Positions 22,448 through 32,644 of a DNA stretch of 64,000 nt are shown piece after piece. The DNA is from Biscogniauxia marginata (taxonomy: Eukaryota > Ascomycota > Sordariomycetes > Xylariales > Xylariaceae), in assembly GCA_022695795.1 (NCBI GenBank), contig MU404187.1, positions 33,684 to 97,683 of the forward strand, written 5' to 3'. The notes below the pieces were generated by a model that made no database searches, had not been told where the DNA came from, and worked only from the letters and a program-made list of their open reading frames with translations. A program made the position numbers and the translations under genes. The stretch's first letter is position 1, and every line of letters begins with the position of its first letter.

Positions 22448-23529
22448 GAAGCGTGCGAGGCATATCTATTGGTGTACGAAAAGCAAGCAAGACGGAAGGA
22501 ATCACGAGTATTGCTAAGGTACAATCTTGATATAAGGTGTACGTAATGGTAATTATAATATATATTATTAGACATGAGGATGGTTTACTTTACTCCTTCC
22601 CCTTGCGCCACGGCGAGAGAGCGGAGGGCTGATCTCCAACTCGCGAAGCCGATCGTGAGGGATCAGATTGGCGTTCAGATGAGGATGAGGCGGAGATCTT
22701 TCAACTAGCAGCACTAGTGTAAGCCGTGAATTTTGAGAACCAGATTTGTGGTGCTCAGATGGCCCTCGATTATTCGGTGAAAAGCGAGCGAAGCACAGCG
22801 TCAACACTTGTTGTGATGGCAACTCGTTCACTCAAATCCTGCCATCACTGTCCAGATGCGCATATGATAGGGATTCTAATAACCAAGCTATAAGATAAAA
22901 TAGGCCGACAGTGATGAAGGTTACTGAGAGCGGCTGACATGGAGTGATGTCTTTAGTCGCTTCCCCTTTGCTGCCGGTTAGTCAGTCTCCCTAATAATAG
23001 CCCCTCAGATACATGTTTTCCAGTTTCGGGGTGTATATTGCAGTGGCATGGATCTGCTTTGGTATACTTTTGCTGTCATACACCAACAGTTCGCTGATTT
23101 TCGATGAGCTCCGTAACGGGATTGATTTTATTGAGCATTGTTGGAGGAAATAGGGGGTTTGACACCAACACACGGGCAGTAGCTTCAGTTCTCCAGATGA
23201 TCGAGGTGTTTTGATTGCCCCAGACCCGTTATTCTAGATGGACGTATTAGCCTCCAGTGTTATCTGGGGTTTCTGAAGTAAAGGAGATGCTAACAAATGG
23301 ACAATACACAAACTAGGCTATACGCGATGATGAAGCGATTTGGGCCACCGAAGTTCAATAATAAATTACACGTACATCTGATATTTTAGAATATGTCATC
23401 GTTGGTGAGTTTAAGAGCAAAGGCAAATAGGGGTTGGGTTGGTCTGATGGAGTTGCCCGTGACTTACACACTTCGTCGCAGCTAGAGACGAGAACGTTTC
23501 CATAGGTACAGACATAATGGAGTTAAAAC
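22448..23529. other. intergenic
   Basis: No supported gene. AT-rich with scattered short frames. It separates the carboxylesterase from the decayed frame that follows. Confidence 0.4.
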
Positions 23530-24441
23530 CGAAAGAACACTATCCGCCAGAAATCAGAAGAAAATACAGCTATTCAACAGTTTTGTCGACCGATCATCAC
23601 CACGTTGCACTGGCCAGAGCTCACGGACGTTCTCCGTCGTTTATAAGAGACACAAGATCTAATCGCCACAATAGACATAATCAAGAGAGAAAAGGAATTA
23701 TCGAATGAACTAGATAATGATGGCTCCATGAATAATATTCTGGAAAGGGGCGATTTGGTCGAACTAGAAGGCTTCGGCTTTCTCTCTGGGACTTGCTATG
23801 CCTTTTCAACACGGCACCTGACAGGGTGAATATATAGCCATGCGCTCATCAACATCAAGTTCCTTCGTATGCTGGACACGAGTGCTCGCAAGCGCATCCG
23901 GACTTTGTGTGAGTGTGTCTGGCATATGTATCCGTATATGCGGAAGCATAAGCCTTTCGGATCTGACGGGCTTTTGCTGCTCTTGACGCTTACGTACGAG
24001 TTCGCCAGTCAGTGGGAGCATATATCCATCATGGGCGCTTTAAGGGACTTTGACAATTGACCTGACAGCGGGGATGAGAAGTGGTCGGAAGATATCATTC
24101 CGGACAAGAGCCGGCTCATGACGGGCGGGCAACTCCAGGGTGATTCGGAAGTGACCAGCACGCTTCTTCTACGTTCAGACGGGGCAATGCGCTGCCCCTT
24201 GAATATAGTACAGCTTAGATTAGGTAGTTTACGTGATAAATATGTGGTGTGTTCAAGTGGGATGAAAAGAAGGAGAGGGAAGAGAAGAAGACTGGAAGAT
24301 GAAGAAGGAAGGCCTCTGCAGATGGTGCCTACTACATTCGAACCGGAGATATGGAAACTCGCATTATTGCATAGGCAGTTGCACATACCTAGTCACGTCA
24401 GCCACCTCGACAAATTAATAATTGCCGGTACATCGATGTGA
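23530..24441 (+). pseudogene. decayed protein-coding gene with three in-frame stops
   Basis: One plus-strand frame (codons starting at 23530) reads as plausible protein for about 300 codons, but is broken by TAA near 23644, TGA near 23827 and TGA near 24058. It then runs to TGA at 24439-24441. Segments between the stops have normal mixed composition, for example a helix-like stretch rich in K/E before 23740 and an R/K-rich patch near 24265-24300. All three stops could derive from CAA or CGA codons by C-to-T change, the direction expected of repeat-induced point mutation, but I see no second copy. No splice pairs that remove all stops were found. Family not recognised. Confidence 0.45.
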
Positions 24442-24614
24442 CTAATTCCCAAATAAACGTAGGCTGGTTTTCAGTCTCTCTCCATAAACTTATTATTATT
24501 AATTATAATTATCACCATCGGTAGATCCGGATATCCATATTTGATGGCCTCGGCCATCTCGACCGCGTCGCAAGTACCCGGAGGGAGAACGCATTGTTCG
24601 TTTTCGCATTCGCC

Positions 24615-26347
24615 ATGTTCGACGGCAACTGGGCATTATGGACTCTCTCCATAGGCGCACTTGTCCTGTTGACATATCTCACCCGAGTGAACCAGCTCCT
24701 CAGTCAGACACCAGCTGAAGTCTGCAAGCTATCTGGTCCACGCTGGACGCCGCAACAGCTAAAGAGTACATACAGGAGACTACAGAACAATCCAATCGAC
24801 TACTCGGATAAGCTGCCACCTAGGCTAGAACGTCGGTATATCGTAACTGGGGGCTCGGGTGAGTCAGTTTGCACCCCCCCTCTCAACACACACACACACA
24901 CTCTCTCTCTCTCTCTCTAGATATATCAGCTCCTTATTGATACAACTATAGGTCTCGTAGGCGGCTTCATCGTACAGCAGCTACTCGCACGTGGCACACC
25001 TACAGACCACATCCGCATCCTTGACATCAGGCGCCCGGAGCTCAATGATGTCAAGGAGGTCGAATTCGTGCAGACGGACGTCACTTCGCGGCTGTCAGTG
25101 GATGAGGCCTTTGCGATGCCGTGGCCTTTTGACGCAGCAGAGCTACCTCTCACCGTCTTCCACACCGCAGCCGTGATCTTGGCGTCGGAACGCTCGGCGT
25201 CGCGGTACGGGTTTCCGGAGGCGGTCAACGTGGGCGGCACGCGGAATGTGCTGAGTGCGGCGCGGGCCTTCGGGGCTGACATCTTCAGCGCGACTTCCTC
25301 GGGGTCCATCTCCATCCGGCCGGTGCGGCCTTTCGCGCTTCCCTTCGTGTCGCGGGAGAAGAACAACTTCTGGCAGGTTCTCGACGAGCGGGACTTTGCC
25401 GACCCGCTGCGCCCGCGCGAAGGCTACTTCGGCAACTACCCGGCCTCTAAGGCGGTTGCAGAGCGCATCGTGTGCGAGGCGGACGAGGACGGCTTCCGCA
25501 CTGGGTGTATACGCCCCGCTAACGGGGTCTATGGGAATCCAACGGATAACACGGTCGGAGACCCGTTGAGCAGAGATGTACTTCCGACGTGAGTCTCTGC
25601 TTGGCCCTCTTGCACACCCTAACCCTAAAGCCCCCTTATGTCATCGCAATGCCCTTGTCTCGTGCCTGGCGAGGGTGAATACATAAATATAGAGGGAATA
25701 TGGAATTAACCACCCTCAAAACTCACAGCTGGGTCCCGCACATCGTGCAGAGCTTCGTGCACGGCGCCAACGTGGCAATCGCGCACCTACATCACGAAGC
25801 CGCGCTACTACTGCTCGAATCACCGTCGTCGGGCCGACCATTCGTGGTCACGGACCCGAACCCGCCGATCACCTATGGCGACCTATACACGGCGATCAGA
25901 ATGCTCTCGGTGCATCCGTTCGCGACGATCCGTGTGCCGCCTGTGGCCATTCTGGTGCTCGCACACGCGGTCGAGCTGTACGACGACCTGCCGCAACGGC
26001 TTCCATCACTGCTGAGCAAGATGCTGCCCCAGCTCCGCGGCGACCTGAAACTCCTGAAGCCTGGGATCTTCTCCATCTGCACACACCTCGTGGCGTCGGA
26101 TGCAGATGCCAGGAAGCCAATCTCTCGGGGTGGAATCGGCTACGAGGGTGTGCTCACTACGCTCGAGGGCATGGTTCTCGAAGTGCTCGAGTGGAATCGG
26201 GAGCATAGTGGCAGCGAATGGAATGGTAACGGCAACAGCACCGGGAATGTCATAGCGCGTAAAGCTTACACGACCTCGGTGTCGCTCGCAGATAAGATAC
26301 AGAAGAGGCTCGGCGTCGTGGGGAATGCCTCCGTCGCCGTGGGTTGA
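24615..26347 (+). CDS. 3-beta-hydroxysteroid dehydrogenase/isomerase-like membrane SDR
   Basis: Three exons: 24615-24858, 24952-25588 and 25729-26347, giving 499 residues. An N-terminal hydrophobic segment (about residues 5-22) probably anchors it in the ER membrane. The NAD(P)-binding motif VTGGSGLVGG is split by intron 1, and the active-site YPASK follows FGN later in the second exon. The layout matches extended SDRs of the 3-beta-HSD/sterol-4-alpha-carboxylate decarboxylase group, which oxidise sterol-like or other cyclic alcohols. The exact substrate is unknown. The start ATG at 24615 is chosen because it puts the hydrophobic anchor at the N terminus. Intron 1 contains a (CA)n(CT)n microsatellite. 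The C terminus has a short Asn/Gly/Ser-rich stretch. Confidence 0.88.
24886..24919 (+). repeat. (CA)n(CT)n microsatellite inside an intron
   Basis: CACACACA passes directly into CTCTCTCT. It lies upstream of the acceptor of intron 1 of the dehydrogenase gene (exon resumes at 24952) and ends in CTAG, itself an alternative AG. Confidence 0.85.
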
Positions 26348-29300
26348 GTTGAATTCGGGCGCTGCTGGTTTTTATGTACTACCCAGTAACCAACATATAC
26401 TAAAATCCCTGAATTGTAGATTCTGATCATAAGACTAGAATTTGACCCGAATGTGATAATCACCAGAAAGCTGTCTCGTGTGGTCTTTATTTAAGTGCTA
26501 TCTATATATTAAGGTAACGCGTAGGACTCCTAACCACCTCCGTAACCTACGAACCAATTACTGTTTAGGTAGCTAAAACGAAAACCCAAACGAAAGCCCA
26601 AAAGAAGAAGAAACCCCGGTAATAAAATAGAATTTCACTCATCCAAGTTGCGGGAAGAAGTTCTCATCGTCGATGCTTAATTATGCGGTTTAACCTCTTA
26701 ATTCATACCTGACTTTCTTCTACGTATCTCTGGAGTTGAGGGTATTATTGTGGCCTTTCTTTTTCCCATTCTTAGCACTATATTTCTAACTGAGATATAG
26801 CCGATCAATAAAATGTTTGAATGGAGAGTTGCGGGCTTCTAACGTCGTTTTACAACGTCTAGCGGACCTGAGGGAGTAGAGACATGCGCCTTCTTCTTAC
26901 AGTGTTAGTAATGCTTACCAATAGTCCCCTCCTCAAGAGCTTTTCGTTCGGATGGGCAAAGATCAACAGAGGAGTTCATAACCTTAACTAACCTCTGTAC
27001 CGGCCGAATGGGATGAGAGTACACAGGAGGTAGGTAGGTCTATGCCTACCTTAGGTTAGGTACGTAAGCAACTAAGTTCAGCGTGTAACCCAGCCCCGAT
27101 AATCAAGCACGCCGGTGATGAACCCTAACCCTTTTCTGCTGATCCCGGGGTAGTGGGCATAGCTAAACCTACAAGTAACGCGATTAGGTGCGCGCTAGTG
27201 CGATTGACTTTGAGAGATGAGCTTACACCCACTTCATTCATCTTTCTGCATACATACATAGGTACATAGCTTGGATGACTTTTTGACTATACACTTTGTT
27301 GGAGGTAGTAGTGAGTCGGAATAGTTCGAGAAGTGCATTCGGCGCTCATCGCAATTATTTAGTCTCCGGACCCCCATAGTAGGTTTTTTGCTGCGACCCA
27401 TCCGCAGAGACACTCTTTCCCTCGAGCTTGGTCGCCGAGCTACGTTATGTACGTCTGGTACCTAGATAAGACGTTGGGGGTTTCGAGCTATCAAGTCTAA
27501 CGGGAGTAAAGTCAATTCGAGAGAGCTCGGCATTGAAGGAGAAGGAGAGACAAGTCGCCTCCATCGAACTAATAACGGGTAGGTGGGTATGTGTGGTACT
27601 AAATCATCCATATGCGCAGGTAGATACCTAGGTGCTATAAGACAAGGGTTATTCGGTTGACAACACCGAATATCCTATATTCAGCACATATGTATAACCT
27701 TATTTATAACACCGTCGCACTTCTTTCATAAAGCATAAATGTGTATAGCATATAAATCGTTAATATCCACAGGCATATACGTCTTTTGAGGGCCAGGTGC
27801 TTACCGCAGCTGCGCAGTAAAGGCTGGATGGAGGGTCACTGGACTTCAAATATAGCATATATTCGAGACAGAGCGTACCAAAGGATATTCGTCATACTGG
27901 GTCCAGCAACTCATGATGGTGCGTGGTGCGTGGATACCTCAACACTGAGTAAATCAAAAAGAACGAGGTAAAGCTGACGATTAAGGCTAACTTTGTTGTC
28001 GATTGCTTTTATTTTATGGACCGTGCTTTTTTTTTCTCTATTGATCTGAGGTACGTACGAAACTGAGCTGATCGTATGCCGGTGATGTTGTTATTAATGT
28101 GCATTATCGAGATCCGCCCAACTAGGTAGGTACTTGTTCTTGTGCTCCTCACAAGACTTGACTCGGTTATACGGAATACCTAAGTACCCATCCAACCCTT
28201 TCTTCACATTATTCCGTATTTGAAGCATCGTAACTAAAAGGTCGGATACTATGAGGAAATTCTAGATTGATTCAAGAGCAATTACGAAGCGTAGAGTCCG
28301 TACGAGTAGTATTTTGATAATAATAAAAAACAAGGCTCTATTGTCTTACACTAGACGTGGAGCAGAGAGGGCATTGGTCGGGGCCGGACGCCGAAGTTCT
28401 GGAAAGCGGAGAAGAATTACGGACGGCTTGTCGATCACTTCTCGACTAATAACCCCACCGGTATGGGTAGGTACTTGGGTCACCGCTGTGGTAAGGCTGG
28501 CTTGGCAGGTACAGGGCATAATATTACCCTGCCAATGGTAAGCGATAACCTCTATCTTGGGTACATATGTGCATGTACATAATCAAAGAGCAACTCGAAA
28601 AAGTACCATTTTATTGGCGTATTACAAGGTAGACTACACCTGCAATATACAGGTAAATACCTGTGCACTGTACTGAGGTATTCAATCAATCAGTTGATTC
28701 CCATAGTCGGCTCCATATTGGTTGGCGCGAGCCCGTCACAATCACCATCAGTTTCGACTGTAAGTCACCTGTCGCCTGCGCTCGTCTTTATCAATGCACC
28801 AACACGAGCTGACGAGGTTTTGGTTTGGGTCTGGGTTTGGGTCTGGGTCTGGGTCTGGGTCTGGCTGGCCCCAGATTTTTACTGACTTTTAGTTCCATCT
28901 CGACTCGCCTTGTGATTCTCTCTCTCTCTCGCGTGCATCGCATAAGTTAGCACCGCATTGCACAACGACCCTGAAACGTGGTTTCCCCTGAATCTAGATA
29001 GAGAGAATCGGCAGAATAAGGAATAGGTTTATGCACACATCTGCATTAGCTGCACCTTATCAGGGGCTAATCAGGCATTACCAGAGTAGTTCCAGCACGG
29101 GCCACAGAATACTTCCCTCCGGGTTAGCAACCCCGAACAGGCCACCCTTCATCGGGCCTAGCCTTGCCCAACATCGCCTAGTGGCACCGATGCTTGCTGC
29201 GCTGCGGGCTCAGCGGGCTCTGAGGGCCTGATGGGCTGGCGATCCAAGCCCGCCAGCGGTGGGCTAAGTGGGGCACCTAGTGATGCCACCCCAGTCGTGC

Positions 29301-29870
29301 TGCCCCCCCATGTCCTCCTCTAATAATAATCCTTTCTTTTCCCCTTGTCCTGTCTTCATCTCTTTTACCCTCGCTTGCGTCCTCGGTTTTTTCCATTCTT
29401 TCCCCCAACCACCAGAAGTCTTCGCTGGACGGAATTGTATAGATCCTAATACATACACACCGGAGAACACAAGCTTGTTCCCTTTCGTTCTTTTAAACCA
29501 CAAGCTCGCCATTTCCACGTCCACTAACGTCACTACGCGGCCTACCTCTACCAACCTCTGAAACGGTTCGAGACATTCGGAGGAAAACAAGACTCGATCA
29601 GAAGACACTCGAATCTAAGATACCTGCTCTTTTTCGTGACTCACCACGAACCTCGCTGGATCGCTCTAACCCAATTGGATATCAATCGATCAGAGACATT
29701 CCACCTTGTGGTTTATCCAAGTCGGAGGAAATTCTGCTATTAAAGGCCAATTGAACTCGAATCCGCGCGATTTACTCTACACATTCCCGTAGAGTTACGT
29801 CCCATAAAGTTGGACAACTTTCAAACCTGAAAAGCCATCCATAAGTCTTTGGACCTTTCAAACAACAATC
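26348..29870. other. 3.5-kb gene-poor stretch
   Basis: No gene supported on either strand; open frames are short and without motifs. Contains clusters of TAGGTA-type words near 27029-27065 and 28120-28135, and a GGGTCT/GGGTTT hexamer tract at 28817-28866. A pyrimidine-rich block at about 29268-29420 may belong to the promoter or 5' leader of the next gene. Confidence 0.45.
28817..28866 (+). repeat. GGGTCT/GGGTTT hexamer repeat
   Basis: Roughly seven tandem hexamers of GGGTCT or GGGTTT. Each unit has a G triplet, as in telomere-like and quadruplex-prone DNA, but it is not the fungal telomere repeat TTAGGG. Short and apparently isolated. Confidence 0.75.
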
Positions 29871-30637
29871 ATGCCGAGCCTTCTCGAGAAGATCCAGGCT
29901 AAGATCGAGCTCTATCGCCTTGAGCAGCGCTACACGCGCAATCGCCACCGACGGTCTGGCTTCGTGAGTAACGCCATGTACGTCGACGGCGAGTACGTCT
30001 ATCAAACTCCGAACCCGACCGGCTCGTCGACCAATAGCTCGTCTACTACAGCCTCATCACCCGTCGAGCAGACCAGGCGTCGGAGCTTCGAGCCTTCCGC
30101 CTCCCCGACCCAATACAATGAGCCCGAGACTTCGACACGGAAGAAGCGGGCGAATAGGCTCTCGGTGATGCCCGGATTTGGCTCTCTGGGTTCCAAGAGT
30201 AGCGTGCCGGACTGGAGACAGAACGCCGTCGACGTACGGGAAGTACGGTGAAAAATCGGGCATTGGCCAACGGCCATGATGACTATGAACTAGAGGGGTG
30301 ACAATCCAATTTCAATTGGGGGGATAGAGGCTTTCCTATTAATGCAAAAAAGGCGGCTGGCTTTTATTGGATATACCACTAATTTTCTTTGGCACGGGGG
30401 CATCATCATTACAGCTCCTTCGGGGGCTTTTACGACTATCATTTGTGGGACCTTTTTTCTGTCATAATGCATATCACGATGCTATCTTCCGTTTCTAGTA
30501 CAGGGGAAGGGGATAGATGGAGAGAATACTTCCGAGGAAGCAACTCTCGACCCCTCCCAACTATAGAAGAGGCAGGTCTTCGTCTCGGCTCGGACAAGAA
30601 TAGCGGGAAGAAAGGGCTTCTTTCACGCCTACGCTAG
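29871..30637 (+). CDS. conserved small basic protein, function unknown
   Basis: Two exons, 29871-30247 and 30499-30637 (intron 251 bp), giving 171 residues. The start follows CAACAATC and is the first Met in the frame. The N terminus (MPSLLEKIQAKIELYRLEQ) looks helical, followed by a basic stretch and MYVDGEYVY. The middle is Ser/Thr/Pro-rich. The second exon adds GDRWREYFRGSNSRPLPTI and a Lys/Arg-rich tail. The two exons join in frame through CG|GTGAAA and CTAG|TAC. I recall small fungal proteins of this look but cannot name a family. No signal peptide or membrane segment. If exon 2 is not used, the protein ends at 30251 after 126 residues. Confidence 0.7.
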
Positions 30638-32248
30638 GGGTTTAGTTGTTATATATTTATGTATATACATACACAGCTTAGATGCCTTTTTTATATCATG
30701 ACAATAACATTCGAGACGAAAAGGACCCGAATATCCTGCCCGGATACTCTTCACCGCCGACTCAATAACTTTCTCTTTTTGTGTGTATGAACTAGCGCTC
30801 TTCCCTCGTTTGCCAACCTGTTCCCACCAGTTTTTCCTCCTTATGAACCAAAACATTAATTACATCAAGAGAAAAAAAGAAGCAGGCATGTTCATCCATC
30901 ACCTTTGCTTTCTGTGCCACAAAAGCGGAAAGGATCGCACGTGCATATACACGTACGTACGTACGTATGCAAGGGAGAGGTACAGAACTTTCCATGGCGA
31001 ATAGGATTCGAGGGGTTACATCTGAGGGATCGTCACGGTACCACATCTCACGAGATACCCCAGACACTTACTTACTTTGGTACCCTATGCAATGAGACAA
31101 AATGGAGAGATAGAGTGCTGATGGCTGCTAGGTTAAAGCTTTTATTTATTGCGAAAAATCATGGATGGGCAAGGGGTTGGATTATTTGAGTGCGACGTTG
31201 GTCGGGTTGACTCTGTGATATAATAATCCCAATCCACCCTCCTAACCCTCACTTTTTTTTCTTTTTTTTTCTTTCCATCTTGATGAATAACCGTCTGGTT
31301 TGTCATTCGAAGATGAGCGATTAAGCGTGTTTTTACCTCGAGACATTTTAAAAGGATAGACGAAATACGTCTGGTGTGTAAGAGCCATTAGGAAAAGCTA
31401 CCTATGATGTCGACACAAGGATCATATGGGATCGGAGATAGGTAGTGAGTAAGCGAGCGAGCGGGTAATACTGTGGCACTATAGTGCTATATTGAGCAGG
31501 CTATATGAATATTTTAAGAAACTTGTTCGTCATTTTACTGCCTGATATATGACTGTAAAGAAAGTTAGGATAGGGGTAGGGGGCACGCAGTTGTGGCTAG
31601 TCCGATACCTATAGTCAATACCATCTTTGATAGTACATAAAGGACGTTGCCTGTGAGATGTAGGTAGCAATTCTTAGTGATCTCGAGCTGCAAAGTATGA
31701 CGAAACGGGATCTAGGGATATAATGATGAGATTTTAAGTGGCCTTCCTAGGTTCAAGTGTCCTCTTACGATGCTAATATGGCTGTTTATACGAATGTTTG
31801 ATAAGTCAGATTCCCATGGCATACCAGGAACGGACATTCGATCACTTCACATGATCATCCGTTTAGTCCTCTGAGGTCTTCTATAACTCCCCATTAAATT
31901 CACCTAAACCAGGTAGGCGACGATACCTATCTATACAATGAGCCAACCTAACCTAAGCTCTAGGCCTAGCCCTTTATCCCGCATCCCTCTCCCAAAATTT
32001 GCATATCCCGATACAAGCGCGCACAGCTAGGTTACTTGAGTGATTCCTGTCAAAACAAGTGCTGGTCCCTTCGCCCATGCCCATATTAAAATCTCATCAT
32101 GTCGTTGATCCCTAGCTAGAAGTCGCAGCGGTAACCTTGTGGTCCGCTCACGTCGCCCCGAACACTCCAGCTACTCAGGGATATCTAGCCGCTCCACCGT
32201 GACTAAAATTGACTCCATGATGGATGCTCACAGGTAGCATCCATCACT
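30638..32248. other. gene-poor intergenic stretch
   Basis: No supported gene. Holds an ACGTACGT palindromic run (30951-30968), T-rich blocks near 31250-31275, and scattered TACCTA words. Confidence 0.45.
30951..30968. repeat. ACGT tetranucleotide run
   Basis: About four tandem ACGT units, self-complementary. Embedded in AT-rich intergenic DNA. Confidence 0.75.
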
Positions 32249-32644
32249 TTACTCCTCTGCAGTAGAGTTGAACTGACGGCCGTGGACCTTCGAGCCGAGC
32301 GAGCGGGCAGACAAGTCGATGGCTAGAGAAAAAAGTCAAGGTTAGTCCATCATTTTGTTTTGTTGGGCACAAGCCAACTCTGGCAGGTAGGTATAGAGAG
32401 TCAGAATGAATGTTTTTGAGAACCTACCGTCGATTTGGCGGGCGAGCGATCGGGGATCGACGGACTCGGCGTTCTTCTCAATGGCAATGGCGCGGGCGTC
32501 GACTACGGCGGCGCTAGAGCTCGCTGCTGCGACACTCGAGACTGCGGCCTCTGATGCGCGTGCTACCACGCGGGTCGGGGAGGCGCCTGCGAGAGATGCG
32601 GCGGTGGCGAGGACGAAGATGATGGTGCTGGTGAAGGCCTTCAT
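32249..32644 (-). CDS. small cysteine-free secreted protein
   Basis: Two exons, 32428-32644 and 32249-32322, with a 105-bp intron whose acceptor is preceded by CTAAC and a T-rich tract; product 96 residues. A textbook signal peptide (MKAFTSTIIFVLATAASLAGA) is followed by an Ala/Ser/Val-rich low-complexity region to about residue 50. The C-terminal part has Arg at regular spacing (DPRSLARQ, DLSARSLGS, HGRQF). There is no cysteine, unlike many fungal effectors. Function unknown: a small cell-surface or secreted protein, or a precursor processed after signal removal (inference). GC-rich frame in AT-rich surroundings. Confidence 0.7.

Noticed and set aside
24009..24386. 125-codon minus-strand frame
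   Set aside because: It is opposite the decayed plus-strand frame, which has better composition; the minus frame is rich in Ser/Leu from complementary repeats.
28694..28885. 63-codon frame encoding a Val-Trp repeat
   Set aside because: The repeat simply translates the GGGTCT/GGGTTT hexamer tract.
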